Shown here piece after piece: positions 1 through 7,663 of a DNA stretch of 17,620 nt (the first letter of the stretch is position 1; each line of letters starts with the position of its first letter). The notes beneath the pieces are model-generated. The model was not told the origin of the DNA and did no database searches. It worked only from the letters and a program-made list of their open reading frames with translations. The stretch comes from Acidaminococcus sp. Lineage in GTDB: Bacteria; Bacillota; Negativicutes; Acidaminococcales; Acidaminococcaceae. A program made the position numbers and the translations under genes. The stretch covers positions 1-17,620 of the forward strand of contig DXYB01000040.1 of the NCBI GenBank assembly GCA_019416065.1. Reading direction: 5' to 3'.

Positions 1-124
1 AAGTGGCTCAAAAATTCATCAGCGAGTGGTTCACTTTTTCATTGACATTCACAACGGCCCTTTCCCGGAGTACTTGGGCTATTGTTTTCCCCTCTGCGGC
101 CACTTCTTTCCCATTGATGCGCAT
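1..124 (-). pseudogene. thiS: thiS-like sulfur carrier gene, apparently frameshifted, cut by window edge
   Basis: ThiS carries sulfur as a C-terminal Gly-Gly thiocarboxylate for making the thiazole half of thiamine. The ATG at 124-122 sits behind a strong Shine-Dalgarno (AGGAGG, complement of 131-139) and follows a TPP riboswitch, which fits a thiamine gene. The first codons read MRINGKEVAAEGKTIAQVL, a good ThiS start. In this frame the protein stops after 38 residues at 10-8; ThiS is usually about 65. If one A is added to the five-A run (35-39), the other frame continues SEPLADEFLSH to the window edge, and its Pro falls where ThiS has the N-G-x-x-x-P pattern. The middle also looks about six residues shorter than usual ThiS. 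I infer a one-base deletion in a homopolymer, real or a sequencing error. The Gly-Gly end lies outside the window. Confidence 0.6.
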
Positions 125-147
125 ACAACCCCTCCTCCTGCCTATAT

Positions 148-182
148 AAAAAAAGAGAAGCTCCCTGAAAAGGTTGCTTCTT
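148..182 (-). terminator. Intrinsic terminator of the TPP riboswitch
   Basis: On the minus strand, arms AGAAGC (181-176) and GCTTCT (161-156) pair, with two inner G-C pairs after a small internal loop, and are followed by seven T residues. It lies between the TPP aptamer and the thiS ribosome binding site, the usual place for the expression platform, so TPP binding probably favours it and switches the thi genes off. Confidence 0.7.
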
Positions 183-189
183 TTTGCTG

Positions 190-296
190 CTAAATATTCC
201 TACGTTGGCATTATCCAAATCAGGTTCATGGGTCTAAAGGGCGTACCTTCCTCTCAGCCTGTACGGCAAAATGCCTGCAAGCTCCCCTGCCGTCAA
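190..296 (-). promoter_or_regulatory. TPP riboswitch (THI element)
   Basis: The minus strand carries the hallmark conserved blocks in order: GGGGAGC (289-283), GGCTGAGAGG (259-250), AGACCC (235-230), then ACCTGATTTGG (225-215), directly followed by ATAATGCCAACGTAGGA (214-198). These match the thiamine pyrophosphate aptamer, including the CUGAGA and the ACCUGA/UAAUGCCA-CGUAGG motifs. A perfect short hairpin (GCCGT/ACGGC) lies just upstream and could compete with folding. I could not draw a convincing closing P1 helix by eye, so the outer limits are approximate. It should repress the thiS-headed genes when TPP is high. Confidence 0.93.
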
Positions 297-326
297 CTAA
301 CGGCTACATTATGTAGTTATAATTTT

Positions 327-354
327 ATTATAAGCCCAGGTCCCAGATTGTCAA
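327..354 (-). promoter_or_regulatory. Promoter of the thi leader
   Basis: A perfect TTGACA (complement of 349-354), a 16-base spacer and a perfect TATAAT (complement of 327-332). The start point would fall near 320, about 25 bases before the TPP aptamer. Confidence 0.8.
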
Positions 355-380
355 GCAGTAATCCAGTTTAGGCCATACTA

Positions 381-408
381 AAAGTGAGACAAAGGCAGGT
401 CTCACTTT
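381..408. terminator. Bidirectional-looking terminator hairpin
   Basis: A perfect 10-base inverted repeat, AAAGTGAGAC and GTCTCACTTT, with an 8-base loop. It overlaps the stop codon of the small minus-strand gene (404-402) and is the probable end of its transcript. The T run is short on the minus strand and longer, though interrupted, on the plus strand. Confidence 0.65.
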
Positions 409-584
409 ATTCTTTTTTCTCTTTTCTTCCTAAGGGGAACGTCCCTTTTACCGATAAGAGGCAATTCGTAAATCACACGTCCATCCGGACCTGTCAATTG
501 AATGATTTCATCCGCTTCCGCCAATTCTTGTTGGTGTCTGGTTTCTTCTAGTTGTATCTCTTTTGTTGTCTCTTTTTCTTTCAT
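402..584 (-). CDS. Small charged protein of unknown function
   Basis: This encodes 60 residues that I do not recognise. It looks like a real gene because it has its own extended -10 promoter (645-673), a Shine-Dalgarno AGGGTG seven bases before the ATG, and a hairpin overlapping its stop codon. The N-terminal 25 residues are rich in Glu, Gln and Lys and probably helical. A central patch, DEIIQLTGPDGRVIYELPL, looks like a small beta-turn-beta unit. The last 16 residues are strongly basic (RKKREKRIK). There is no signal peptide, membrane segment or cysteine, so it is probably cytosolic. The basic tail could bind nucleic acid or an acidic partner, but that is a guess. It stands alone between the adhesin terminator and the thi promoter, so context gives no function. 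Confidence 0.6.
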   Translation of the reverse strand: MKEKETTKEIQLEETRHQQELAEADEIIQLTGPDGRVIYELPLIGKRDVPLRKKREKRIK

Positions 585-644
585 CTTTTTTCACCCTGTA
601 GCCTATTCTTTAAAAAAATAACTGTACAATAGAACACAGGTCTT

Positions 645-673
645 ATTATAGCAGAAAAAGGAAGAAGAGTAAA
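645..673 (-). promoter_or_regulatory. Promoter of the small charged-protein gene
   Basis: TTTACT (complement of 668-673), a 17-base spacer, then TATAAT (complement of 645-650) with the extended TGC before the -10. The -35 box overlaps the edge of the adhesin terminator hairpin. Confidence 0.65.
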
Positions 674-700
674 AAGCACTTGCCGCAGCAAGTGCTTTTT
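671..700. terminator. Terminator after the adhesin gene
   Basis: A perfect 13-base inverted repeat (AAAAAGCACTTGC, four-base loop, GCAAGTGCTTTTT). It lies 35 bases past the adhesin stop codon on the minus strand and has T runs on both strands, so it can act in either direction. Confidence 0.88.
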
Positions 701-734
701 TGTGGATTTTTTGCAGGTCACCCAAAATATTGAA

Positions 735-3221
735 TCATGCTTTTTTGATTTTGGAACCATACACGTCCCGCAGAACATCCCCTTCATCTTTGTCGTTAAT
801 CCGCACCCGTTCTATCTTATGCCGGTCATTATCTTTACCGGAAATGCGGTCTACCCGGAAACGATCGGCTTCTTGTGCTTCAGTGAGCTCGGGTTTAAAT
901 TCGTGGATGGTCTTAATCATGGTACCATCTACAACGGCGCCATTTTGCAGGGCGCGGTAAATAATGGCCGCATATTCATAGCGCGTCATACTGCGATCGC
1001 CTTTAAATTCCCCATCGGGATAGCCTTTTAAATAGCCGGCATTGGCCAGTTTTGTCACGTATTCGTAAGCCCAGTGGTTTTCCGGTACGTCGGGGAATTG
1101 CCTGTCACCAGAAGCGATTGTACCTTTTGCGATGGGAGCGCCAACTTCATAGGCGGCGACCTTCTGGGTGAGGAGTTCTAATTTTTCCTTCATGGCGAGC
1201 ATATCTTTTGCCATGGCTACCCGGGAACGGGTAATGTGGGTATGCTGTCCCAGTTTAAAGGTTACGCCGGCATTGACAAGATTTTCCCCACCTGCAAAAC
1301 TACCACCTACGGAGAAAAGTACATCTTCTGTAGGACGGTAGAAGGCCCCAATGGCCACAGCATGGGTATCTTTATAATTCCCATAGCCGGCGGCGAAATC
1401 CCATTTATCATCCGGATCAAAATCTTGAGGATGCAGTGCTGCCAGAGCGGCTGCCCCGGCACCCACTCGGTTGATGCGAGCGCCCAGTTTATTGATGGAC
1501 GTGCCTATATTGGTTACTTGGTTGTTAATATTGTTAATATCGTCCGTATTCTGTTTTGTTTGGCGATCCAGGGCGGTGATATTCTCTCCCGCAGTATTTT
1601 CTGCTTTAATATAATTTCCGTCCTGTTTGACCCGGGTTTCTTGGTACACCGTATCTCCAGTGACTATACCGGTATTGCCATTTGCAATTTCCCCGTCTGC
1701 CTTAACAGAAACTGTATAGGTGGAACTGCCGTCGGTATTTTTCGCCTCTGCTACATTCACGTGATCTCCTGCTTGTACCGTATTGCGAGTATCTGTCGTA
1801 GTACCGCCAGGATTGGGGGCGGGCGTGATAGAAGCCATAGCTTGTTTTAATTGGGCTACATTCACCGCATCGGTATCATTATATCCTGCGGCCACATTGG
1901 TAATTTGACGGGTGTATCCTGCTGTCATGTCACCAATGGATAGCGCTGCCAACGTTGCCTTCCAGGTAGATGATGTATTTGTAGAAGCAGTCTTGGTAGA
2001 TGGATCGTAGCCTGCTACCCCTTTGGCTGTATTGGCTACGCTATAGGATCCCAGCGCAACGCTGTTCGTTATAGTTGCCTGGGCTTTGTAGCCACCTATT
2101 GCCGTAGCAGACTGGGCACTGGCAACACTGCTTCCCCCCATAGCCAAAGACCACCCGCCAGAAGCTGTAGTATTATAACCTAACGCGATATCTTCTCCTT
2201 TTGCCGCACTAGCCTTGCGTCCTATGGCAATTGTATTATTGCCGCTGGTTTTTGTCTCTGATCCTACCGCAATAGAATACTGCCCTTCTGCAGTCGTATT
2301 TTTTCCACCAATAGCGACCGCTTCAGTTCCTTTAACAGTTAAATAATTCCCTAGTGCGACGCCCCAGTCTCCGCCACCAGCATCGGAACCCCAAATCGTA
2401 TTGACATCCCCAAAAGAAGATGCCTGATATCCTAATATTTTGGAAGCTTTTCCCACTGCGATGCCTCTGCCAGTTATAGTATTATTTAGTCCTACTACTA
2501 CATTCTGGTCCGTGGACTTTACCAATTGTGGGTCTGCCTTTGGATCATTTTGCTCATACCCTACCAGGTTTCCCACGCCAATAACGGCATTATTATCCCC
2601 TGCTACGTAGGTTTTTGTGGTTCCTGCATTGTTATAACTCGTGCCAAAGACTGCATTATTTTTTCCGTCTACACTTAAATTCTGGCCGACCACGATGTTG
2701 TCCATCGCATACGTAGCAGCGCTACCAGAATGAACTTTACGGGAAATGGTATCTGTTATCATACTATTATTCCCGATAACGGTACTGTTATTGGCAACAG
2801 CACTGGACTGGTAACCGATAACTTCGGTTTTGACACCGTGGGACTGGTTTTCTATCCCCAATGTTAAAGAAGAGCTTTTATCAGAGGTATTGCCTCGACC
2901 AATCGCAATGGCACCGTATCCTGAGGCGATATCGGTGACACCGATAGCAATGGCATCATCCCCTGTGGCACCGTTGTTATTGCGATTGGAGTTAGTTCCC
3001 GTAGTGGTACTGTTAATACTCACATAGTGCACTTGATCATCGTCCGCTGCACATACTATGCTTGTACCCCCCCCGATGGACAAAAGACAGATTGCCGTAA
3101 GCATAGCCGCAGCCTGCTTGCTTTTTTGGGAAGATGACTTGCCACAACGTTTAGCAAGTTCTGACACGACGACATACTCCTGCCGTACTTTGCTCCAGAT
3201 TACTTGATAGCACCGGTTCAT
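735..3221 (-). CDS. Trimeric autotransporter adhesin (YadA-like) with C-terminal SLH domain
   Basis: An outer-membrane adhesin of 828 residues, type Vc secretion. Residues 1-28 match the extended signal peptide region (MNRCYQVIWSKVRQEYVVVS), followed by a hydrophobic core at 37-57. Residues 88-400 are a YadA-type head built from repeats of the AIAIG / AVAIGG kind. A neck motif (DAVNVAQLKQ) lies at 451-460, then a Pro-rich linker (466-473), a stalk, a coiled coil (about 550-585) and the YadA-like membrane anchor (about 585-658). YadA proteins normally end there. This one goes on with a second coiled coil (about 664-692), one SLH domain (709-760, with FPDVPENHWAYEYV and a TRYE motif) and a charged tail. 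The extension should lie in the periplasm and grip the cell wall. GGAGG lies seven bases before the ATG. It is flanked by its own promoter and terminator, so it is a single-gene unit. Confidence 0.95.
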   Translation of the reverse strand: MNRCYQVIWSKVRQEYVVVSELAKRCGKSSSQKSKQAAAMLTAICLLSIGGGTSIVCAADDDQVHYVSINSTTTGTNSNRNNNGATGDDAIAIGVTDIASGYGAIAIGRGNTSDKSSSLTLGIENQSHGVKTEVIGYQSSAVANNSTVIGNNSMITDTISRKVHSGSAATYAMDNIVVGQNLSVDGKNNAVFGTSYNNAGTTKTYVAGDNNAVIGVGNLVGYEQNDPKADPQLVKSTDQNVVVGLNNTITGRGIAVGKASKILGYQASSFGDVNTIWGSDAGGGDWGVALGNYLTVKGTEAVAIGGKNTTAEGQYSIAVGSETKTSGNNTIAIGRKASAAKGEDIALGYNTTASGGWSLAMGGSSVASAQSATAIGGYKAQATITNSVALGSYSVANTAKGVAGYDPSTKTASTNTSSTWKATLAALSIGDMTAGYTRQITNVAAGYNDTDAVNVAQLKQAMASITPAPNPGGTTTDTRNTVQAGDHVNVAEAKNTDGSSTYTVSVKADGEIANGNTGIVTGDTVYQETRVKQDGNYIKAENTAGENITALDRQTKQNTDDINNINNQVTNIGTSINKLGARINRVGAGAAALAALHPQDFDPDDKWDFAAGYGNYKDTHAVAIGAFYRPTEDVLFSVGGSFAGGENLVNAGVTFKLGQHTHITRSRVAMAKDMLAMKEKLELLTQKVAAYEVGAPIAKGTIASGDRQFPDVPENHWAYEYVTKLANAGYLKGYPDGEFKGDRSMTRYEYAAIIYRALQNGAVVDGTMIKTIHEFKPELTEAQEADRFRVDRISGKDNDRHKIERVRINDKDEGDVLRDVYGSKIKKA

Positions 3222-3305
3222 CCCATGACCTCCATCCTTATCTCCTAATTATTTTACCAATACTAACCTTATCTATGATAAATTTAATATTAAATCTCCA
3301 TCTGT

Positions 3306-3334
3306 ATTCTACGCTAAAAATAGAATTTTTACAA
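3306..3334 (-). promoter_or_regulatory. Promoter of the adhesin gene
   Basis: TTGTAA (complement of 3329-3334), a 17-base spacer and TAGAAT (complement of 3306-3311). It gives an AT-rich leader of about 75 bases before the adhesin ATG. The rest of the 3222-3400 gap shows only AT-rich DNA. Confidence 0.6.
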
Positions 3335-3394
3335 CGACTTATCGAAAAAATGATTTTTTTCTGATACTGTAAACATACTTTAGAACTATACAAA

Positions 3395-3425
3395 AGGAAA
3401 AACGGATGCTCTCACGAGCATCCGT
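3395..3425 (-). terminator. Terminator after dfx
   Basis: On the minus strand, arms ACGGATGCTC (3425-3416) and GAGCATCCGT (3411-3402) form a perfect 10-base stem with a GTGA loop, followed by TTTTCCTTTT. It is 30 bases past the dfx stop codon. Confidence 0.9.
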
Positions 3426-3454
3426 CATAAGTCATAGGAGTTAAGTTTTTAGGA

Positions 3455-3835
3455 TTATTTTTCTGCTTTCCACAGACCGTGGAGATTGCAGTATTCGTAG
3501 GCCGCTACCACTTCATCCCCAGGCACCAGCGCAAAGGTAGCCTTAGGTTCGGTTCCTGGCTGCAGAGCCACACGTTGACAACCGTTTTTGGTTTCCAGAA
3601 GAATCCACTGGATATAATGGTTTTCCAGCATTGGATGGATCACGGAACCTACGGTCACCGTTACCAGGTTACCATTTTGTTCCACCACTGGTACGTGTTT
3701 TTCTTGAGCGGCATCCACTGTGTTAGGAACCAGCTCCACCATTTCTTCCCCACAGCATACGGTAGGACAAGCAGACGGTTTAATCATAGCGATGATCTTT
3801 CCACATTTCTTGCATTGATAAAATTTCAGCGACAT
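3455..3835 (-). CDS. dfx: Desulfoferrodoxin, two-iron superoxide reductase
   Basis: Reduces superoxide to hydrogen peroxide without making oxygen, a typical defence in anaerobes; it acts in the cytosol with rubredoxin-type electron donors. The 126 residues match the normal length. The N-terminal desulforedoxin domain has the four iron ligands as C8-x2-C11 and C27-C28. The catalytic domain shows E45-K-H47, H67, H73 and the C116-N-L-H119 motif, giving the four His and one Cys that hold the square-pyramidal iron, plus the Glu and Lys that take part in catalysis. One further cysteine (C23) sits just before the CC pair. The ATG follows GAGGAG at good spacing. It has its own promoter between itself and fbp and a strong terminator, so it can be expressed alone. 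Confidence 0.97.
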   Translation of the reverse strand: MSLKFYQCKKCGKIIAMIKPSACPTVCCGEEMVELVPNTVDAAQEKHVPVVEQNGNLVTVTVGSVIHPMLENHYIQWILLETKNGCQRVALQPGTEPKATFALVPGDEVVAAYEYCNLHGLWKAEK

Positions 3836-3877
3836 ACAGACTCCTCCTCGTAATTTTTATTGCTACCTTCGTCTTCT

Positions 3878-3906
3878 ATTATACCACCTGGAGCGCCTTT
3901 TGAAAA
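3878..3906 (-). promoter_or_regulatory. Promoter of dfx
   Basis: TATAAT (complement of 3878-3883) preceded by TGG, an extended -10. A weak TTTTCA lies 17 bases upstream (complement of 3901-3906). The box begins right after the fbp stop codon. I see no palindrome of the PerR type. Confidence 0.55.
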
Positions 3907-3909
3907 GCC

Positions 3910-5814
3910 TTACGGCACAGGGTTGATGAGGATCCCCTGACGATAGGCATGCAAGAGAGCCTTTAGGTCCCGGATGAGCTGCAGGAGCTTTTTGCCATTA
4001 TCAGTGTCACCGATCATCACCCGTTTGGGTTCCAGTTCCACCTGGGTGGATACAGAATCTATATCCGCATTGTTCATCAGGGCCTGGTACACATCTTTAA
4101 AAGGATAGTGGGCTTTGATCCGGATGCCATGGGAATTAAAAATCAGCGTATAGCCTGCAATTCCCGTAGATTTCTGGTAGGCTTTGCTAAAACCGCCATC
4201 GATACAGATGGCTTTTCCTTCTGCCCGGACAGGGCTCTCCCCCTTTTTTACCTTCACCGGTGTATGCCCGTTAATGATATGCCCCTGGGGAGAATCAATT
4301 CCAAACTCATGCAGGATTTTGATGCATTCCTCAGGATCCTGGTTCAGACGGTAATAGGCATTCTGGGGTTCTTTCCAGGTGCTTTCGTCTTTGATGTAGC
4401 TGCGCTCAAAGGTTTTTACCACCCGCCCGGAGACTGGGGAATCCGCACCGCACCATAAATACCACATATAGTCCAGACTCATGGGATCCCGCAATTGGTA
4501 CGCCTGCCTGGCCAAGGCATCTGCCTTATCCATAAAGGCTTTGCCCTTATAGGGAATGCCATCCAGATAAATTTCTTTGAATGTGCCGTCTTCGTTTAAA
4601 GGCAGGCCGCCATGAAACAGTAGATTGTTGTTCATACATTTATACATGGAGCCATGGCTGTAGAGGAACTGGATATGCCGCTGCAGTCGTTCGCTTTCCA
4701 AAAAAGCGTTCTGAATCCGTGTCATCACTTGCCGTTCCTTAGAAGAAAGGGCATAGGGATTTTGGGGATTGACCGTAGGAAAGTCTTTGGTCGTGAGTTC
4801 GTAGGACTTGCCACCAAGGGCGAGAGTCCCCTCCCCCCACTGAATATGGTGGAACAACAGCCGGTCATCCATATTGTAGCCAGGATGCCGGAACACCACC
4901 TGCCCTTCCAGCTTGGAAGTGATCACGTTAATGGCCTTTACCATAGGGGGGATGCCATCTTCTTCTTTGTAAGTCTCCAGGGCAAACAGAGCGAAATCCC
5001 GCAAACTGATCCCGTACCCATTTTCCAGAATTTCCAGATTGTCATAGCGGATATTATTCCGCAGCACGTTGGCAATGCAGGCTTCTTGTCCTGCTGCTGC
5101 TCCCATCCACAAAATATCGTGGTTTCCCCACTGGATATCCAGACTGTGATGGTGCATCAGGGCATCCATGATCTTATCCGCATGGGGTCCCCGGTCGTAA
5201 ATATCTCCGATCATATGGAGATGGTCTACGGCCAGTTGTTTGATCAGTTTTGCCAGGGCATAAATAAATTGCCGGATACTGCCTGTTTCCAAAATTGAGT
5301 CAATAATTTTTGTGTGATATAGTAACTGATTCTGGTCTTCGTCCGGCTGCGCATAGAGCAGCTCGTCAATAATAAAGCGGAAATCAGCCGGCATCGCCTT
5401 ACGTACTTTCTTGCGGGTATATTTGGATGACACCAGTTTGGCTACGTCCAGCATATATTCCAGTACTGTGCGATACCATTCGTCACTGATAGCCCCTTCC
5501 CGGCGCAAGAGATCCAGTTTTTCCTTAGGATAATAAATCAGCGTCAAGAGATCATCCTGCTCTTTGGCAGGCATATCCGGAAACAGCATTTTCACCTTTT
5601 CCCGAATAACGCCAGCGCAGTTATTTAAAAGATGTTGGAACGCCTCATATTCCCCGTGGACATCGCTCATAAAATGCTCCGTGCCCTTGGGCAGGTTTAC
5701 GATGGCCTGGAGATTGATAATTTCCGTGAATGTAGCATCCTGGGTGGGATATTCCCGGGATAACAGTTCCAAATAGCGGAGATATTCCGGGGTATAGACT
5801 GTTTGCTTCTCCAT
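3910..5814 (-). CDS. fbp: Class III fructose-1,6-bisphosphatase
   Basis: Hydrolyses fructose 1,6-bisphosphate to fructose 6-phosphate in gluconeogenesis, in the cytosol. The 634 residues fit the large Firmicute-type class III enzyme, which belongs to the calcineurin-like metallophosphatase fold and is unrelated to class I and II FBPases. Metal-binding motifs are visible in order: D51-V-H53 (FMSDVHGEYEAF), GDIYDRG at 203-209, GNHD at 230-233, HGG at 401-403, NGHTP at 515-519 and CIDGGF at 537-542. The ATG has AAGGAAGG about eight bases before it. It starts only 15 bases after the stop of the upstream esterase gene, so it is probably co-transcribed with it and with the TcyP-like transporter. 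No clear terminator follows, so some transcripts may run into dfx. Confidence 0.96.
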   Translation of the reverse strand: MEKQTVYTPEYLRYLELLSREYPTQDATFTEIINLQAIVNLPKGTEHFMSDVHGEYEAFQHLLNNCAGVIREKVKMLFPDMPAKEQDDLLTLIYYPKEKLDLLRREGAISDEWYRTVLEYMLDVAKLVSSKYTRKKVRKAMPADFRFIIDELLYAQPDEDQNQLLYHTKIIDSILETGSIRQFIYALAKLIKQLAVDHLHMIGDIYDRGPHADKIMDALMHHHSLDIQWGNHDILWMGAAAGQEACIANVLRNNIRYDNLEILENGYGISLRDFALFALETYKEEDGIPPMVKAINVITSKLEGQVVFRHPGYNMDDRLLFHHIQWGEGTLALGGKSYELTTKDFPTVNPQNPYALSSKERQVMTRIQNAFLESERLQRHIQFLYSHGSMYKCMNNNLLFHGGLPLNEDGTFKEIYLDGIPYKGKAFMDKADALARQAYQLRDPMSLDYMWYLWCGADSPVSGRVVKTFERSYIKDESTWKEPQNAYYRLNQDPEECIKILHEFGIDSPQGHIINGHTPVKVKKGESPVRAEGKAICIDGGFSKAYQKSTGIAGYTLIFNSHGIRIKAHYPFKDVYQALMNNADIDSVSTQVELEPKRVMIGDTDNGKKLLQLIRDLKALLHAYRQGILINPVP

Positions 5815-5829
5815 GGCACACCTTCCTTT

Positions 5830-7629
5830 TTATGTGGTTGTTTCCGCCTTTTGCACGCTCTCCGGAGTCCAGCCTTCGGTAAAAATGGTGCTGGGCCCAT
5901 CCGGTGTATATTGGGCAGAGTTGAGTCCGCACGTACCTGAACCGGGCAAAATCTTTCCCGTTTTATCCCGTCCTAGCCAAGGCCGTTTTAATTGTTCCAG
6001 TTTGCCCCTACGGGTTTCAGTGTCCCGCTGCTGGGCAAAAAGCCATTCTAAGGGATGTTTCAACTGGTAGCCGTATTTCCACGTAGACATGTGGGATCCG
6101 CGGGTAAAAGCGCCCCACAAAATGCCGCCTCCGGGCTTCGCACTTTGCTGCCGCGTCAACTTCTGGTCCAAGGCTTCCTGCTTCGAAAGCGCTTCATAGG
6201 GATCCAAGGATGCGGTAGCAATGGCTTTTCCAGCAGATTGGTAATAGTCTTTTACCGCATCCCATTCTCCCGTTGCCATGGGATCTCCTGCGCAGGTATG
6301 CACCAGAATATTGTCATCGGAAATCATATAATACCAGTTCTGGTAATTTGCCTTGTCTAAGCCGAACCCATTAAAGCTGATGGGATCATTTTCTGGCGTG
6401 CGGGCCGGAGAATTGCTGTTTTCCACCCATTTATCGTAGTTATTAGACCACTGGGCTCCTATCAGCGCTAGCCCTGCAAAAAAATTATCCCGCTGGGCCG
6501 CCATATTCAGCAGGAGCATGCCGCCCATGGACTGGCCTGTACCATAAATACGATTTGTATCTACATAGTCCTTGTAGGTATGGAGCAAGGAATCCAAAAG
6601 CTCCCAAACCGCCGTATTGGCGTCACTGGAGGCTACATAGTCATTGGTGGAGCGATGGGTGTCATTCACCTGGGGGACAACAATAATGGCCGGGTGTTTT
6701 TTTTGAAACGCCGGATCCGTCAATTTGGCTGCTGCCATGGAAGACGTAAGGGACGCCATGGGATCTGTGCTATTAGCCCCCGCATGTTCCATATGAAGCA
6801 CTACGGGAAGTTTTCCTTTGTTTTTCTCCAAAATGGTAGCGTCCGGCACATAAATCGCATAGGGCAGGGAAAAATCCGTATATTCCCCTGTGTATTCACT
6901 ATAACAATGGGTTGCGGCAAAGGCATTGCCATCTTCTATACGATGCAGCGTCCACCCGCTGCCAGGAGCAAATTGGGGCAGGATGATTGTTGCCGGGTCT
7001 GTAGAAATCACAGTACGGATCTGGTTACTATGCTGCTTTTTCTCTTCTGCCTTGGCAAACCCCTTTTCGATGCGATTGTCTTTTCCCTTTTGCGTATTTG
7101 TTTCCTGACGCTCCGTATAATTGCGGATAAAAGATGTCCCTGGCTGGATGATTTCCCCATCCACAGCTTGTATGGGAAGGAGTTGTTTTACCCCCGCCAG
7201 CATGGATGTGGTATACAGGAGATTTTGCCCGCTGAGCATATAGTTAGTGTTCAGCTCCAGGATGACATAGTTTCCTTCCTTTGTACCCCCTTCTCTAGAA
7301 GGCGTTGCCACACGATTTACGTAGGCGCGGGTAATTTCCCCTTCGTTGCCGGAAATACCATCTCCATCCCGTTCTATGGCTGCCTGGAAGCCATTTTGGG
7401 CAATCTGCTGCTTGGCATAGTCTTCCACCGTATAGGTATTCTTGGAAATGGACGAAGCCTGTACCGGTTTTTTATATTCCACAATGATCGCGGACGGCTT
7501 GGCTCCTTCTAAATCCACAAATCCATAGGAGAGTACCGCCGCAATCGCTTGGTCCGCTGACTGGGCATACCCTACGCCTCCCAGGCCGAGTATACTAGCG
7601 CACAGCAATGATACTAGTTTCTTTTTCAT
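5830..7629 (-). CDS. Exported alpha/beta-hydrolase esterase with N-terminal Ig-like domain (EstA type)
   Basis: A predicted exported serine hydrolase. I chose the ATG at 7629 (599 residues) because it is followed by a clean signal peptide (MKKKLVSLLCASILGLGG, small residues, cleavage near YAQSA) and preceded by AAGAAGG nine bases upstream; a TTG at 7656 would add nine residues but has no such support. After the signal comes a region of about 150 residues resembling the Ig-like domain of EstA-type esterases. The catalytic half starts near LPYAIYVP and has the nucleophile motif GQSMGG (Ser367), likely acid Asp438 or Asp439 (ISDDNILVHTCAGDP) and His513 (RGSHMSTW). Substrate is unknown: esters or peptides are possible (predicted peptidase/esterase family). 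It lies 34 bases after the TcyP-like gene and 15 bases before fbp, suggesting one transcript. Confidence 0.8.
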   Translation of the reverse strand: MKKKLVSLLCASILGLGGVGYAQSADQAIAAVLSYGFVDLEGAKPSAIIVEYKKPVQASSISKNTYTVEDYAKQQIAQNGFQAAIERDGDGISGNEGEITRAYVNRVATPSREGGTKEGNYVILELNTNYMLSGQNLLYTTSMLAGVKQLLPIQAVDGEIIQPGTSFIRNYTERQETNTQKGKDNRIEKGFAKAEEKKQHSNQIRTVISTDPATIILPQFAPGSGWTLHRIEDGNAFAATHCYSEYTGEYTDFSLPYAIYVPDATILEKNKGKLPVVLHMEHAGANSTDPMASLTSSMAAAKLTDPAFQKKHPAIIVVPQVNDTHRSTNDYVASSDANTAVWELLDSLLHTYKDYVDTNRIYGTGQSMGGMLLLNMAAQRDNFFAGLALIGAQWSNNYDKWVENSNSPARTPENDPISFNGFGLDKANYQNWYYMISDDNILVHTCAGDPMATGEWDAVKDYYQSAGKAIATASLDPYEALSKQEALDQKLTRQQSAKPGGGILWGAFTRGSHMSTWKYGYQLKHPLEWLFAQQRDTETRRGKLEQLKRPWLGRDKTGKILPGSGTCGLNSAQYTPDGPSTIFTEGWTPESVQKAETTT

Positions 7630-7663
7630 TAGGTATAGCCTTCTTTGTCTTAACAAACGAGCG

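Noticed and set aside
174..371. 65-residue plus-strand open frame
   Set aside because: It lies antisense over the TPP riboswitch and its terminator, and has no protein-like features; the RNA element explains the sequence.
581..787. 68-residue minus-strand open frame overlapping the adhesin end
   Set aside because: It starts inside the adhesin gene in another frame and runs through the terminator hairpin and the next promoter.
1236..1850. 204-residue plus-strand open frame opposite the adhesin
   Set aside because: A shadow of the strongly supported minus-strand gene; no ribosome site and no recognisable domain.
2080..3000. Repeated short patterns inside the adhesin gene
   Set aside because: These are the coding repeats of the YadA-type head (AIAIG-like units), not DNA repeats or a CRISPR array.
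3836..3909. PerR or Fnr-type operator at dfx
   Set aside because: Expected from the oxidative-stress role, but no matching palindrome is visible around the promoter.
6580..7512. 310-residue plus-strand open frame opposite the esterase
   Set aside because: The minus strand encodes a clear signal peptide, GQSMGG motif and catalytic His; the long antisense frame is a codon-use shadow.
7627..7656. TTG start nine codons before the chosen esterase ATG
   Set aside because: The added residues spoil the signal peptide start, and the AAGAAGG ribosome site fits the ATG at 7629.
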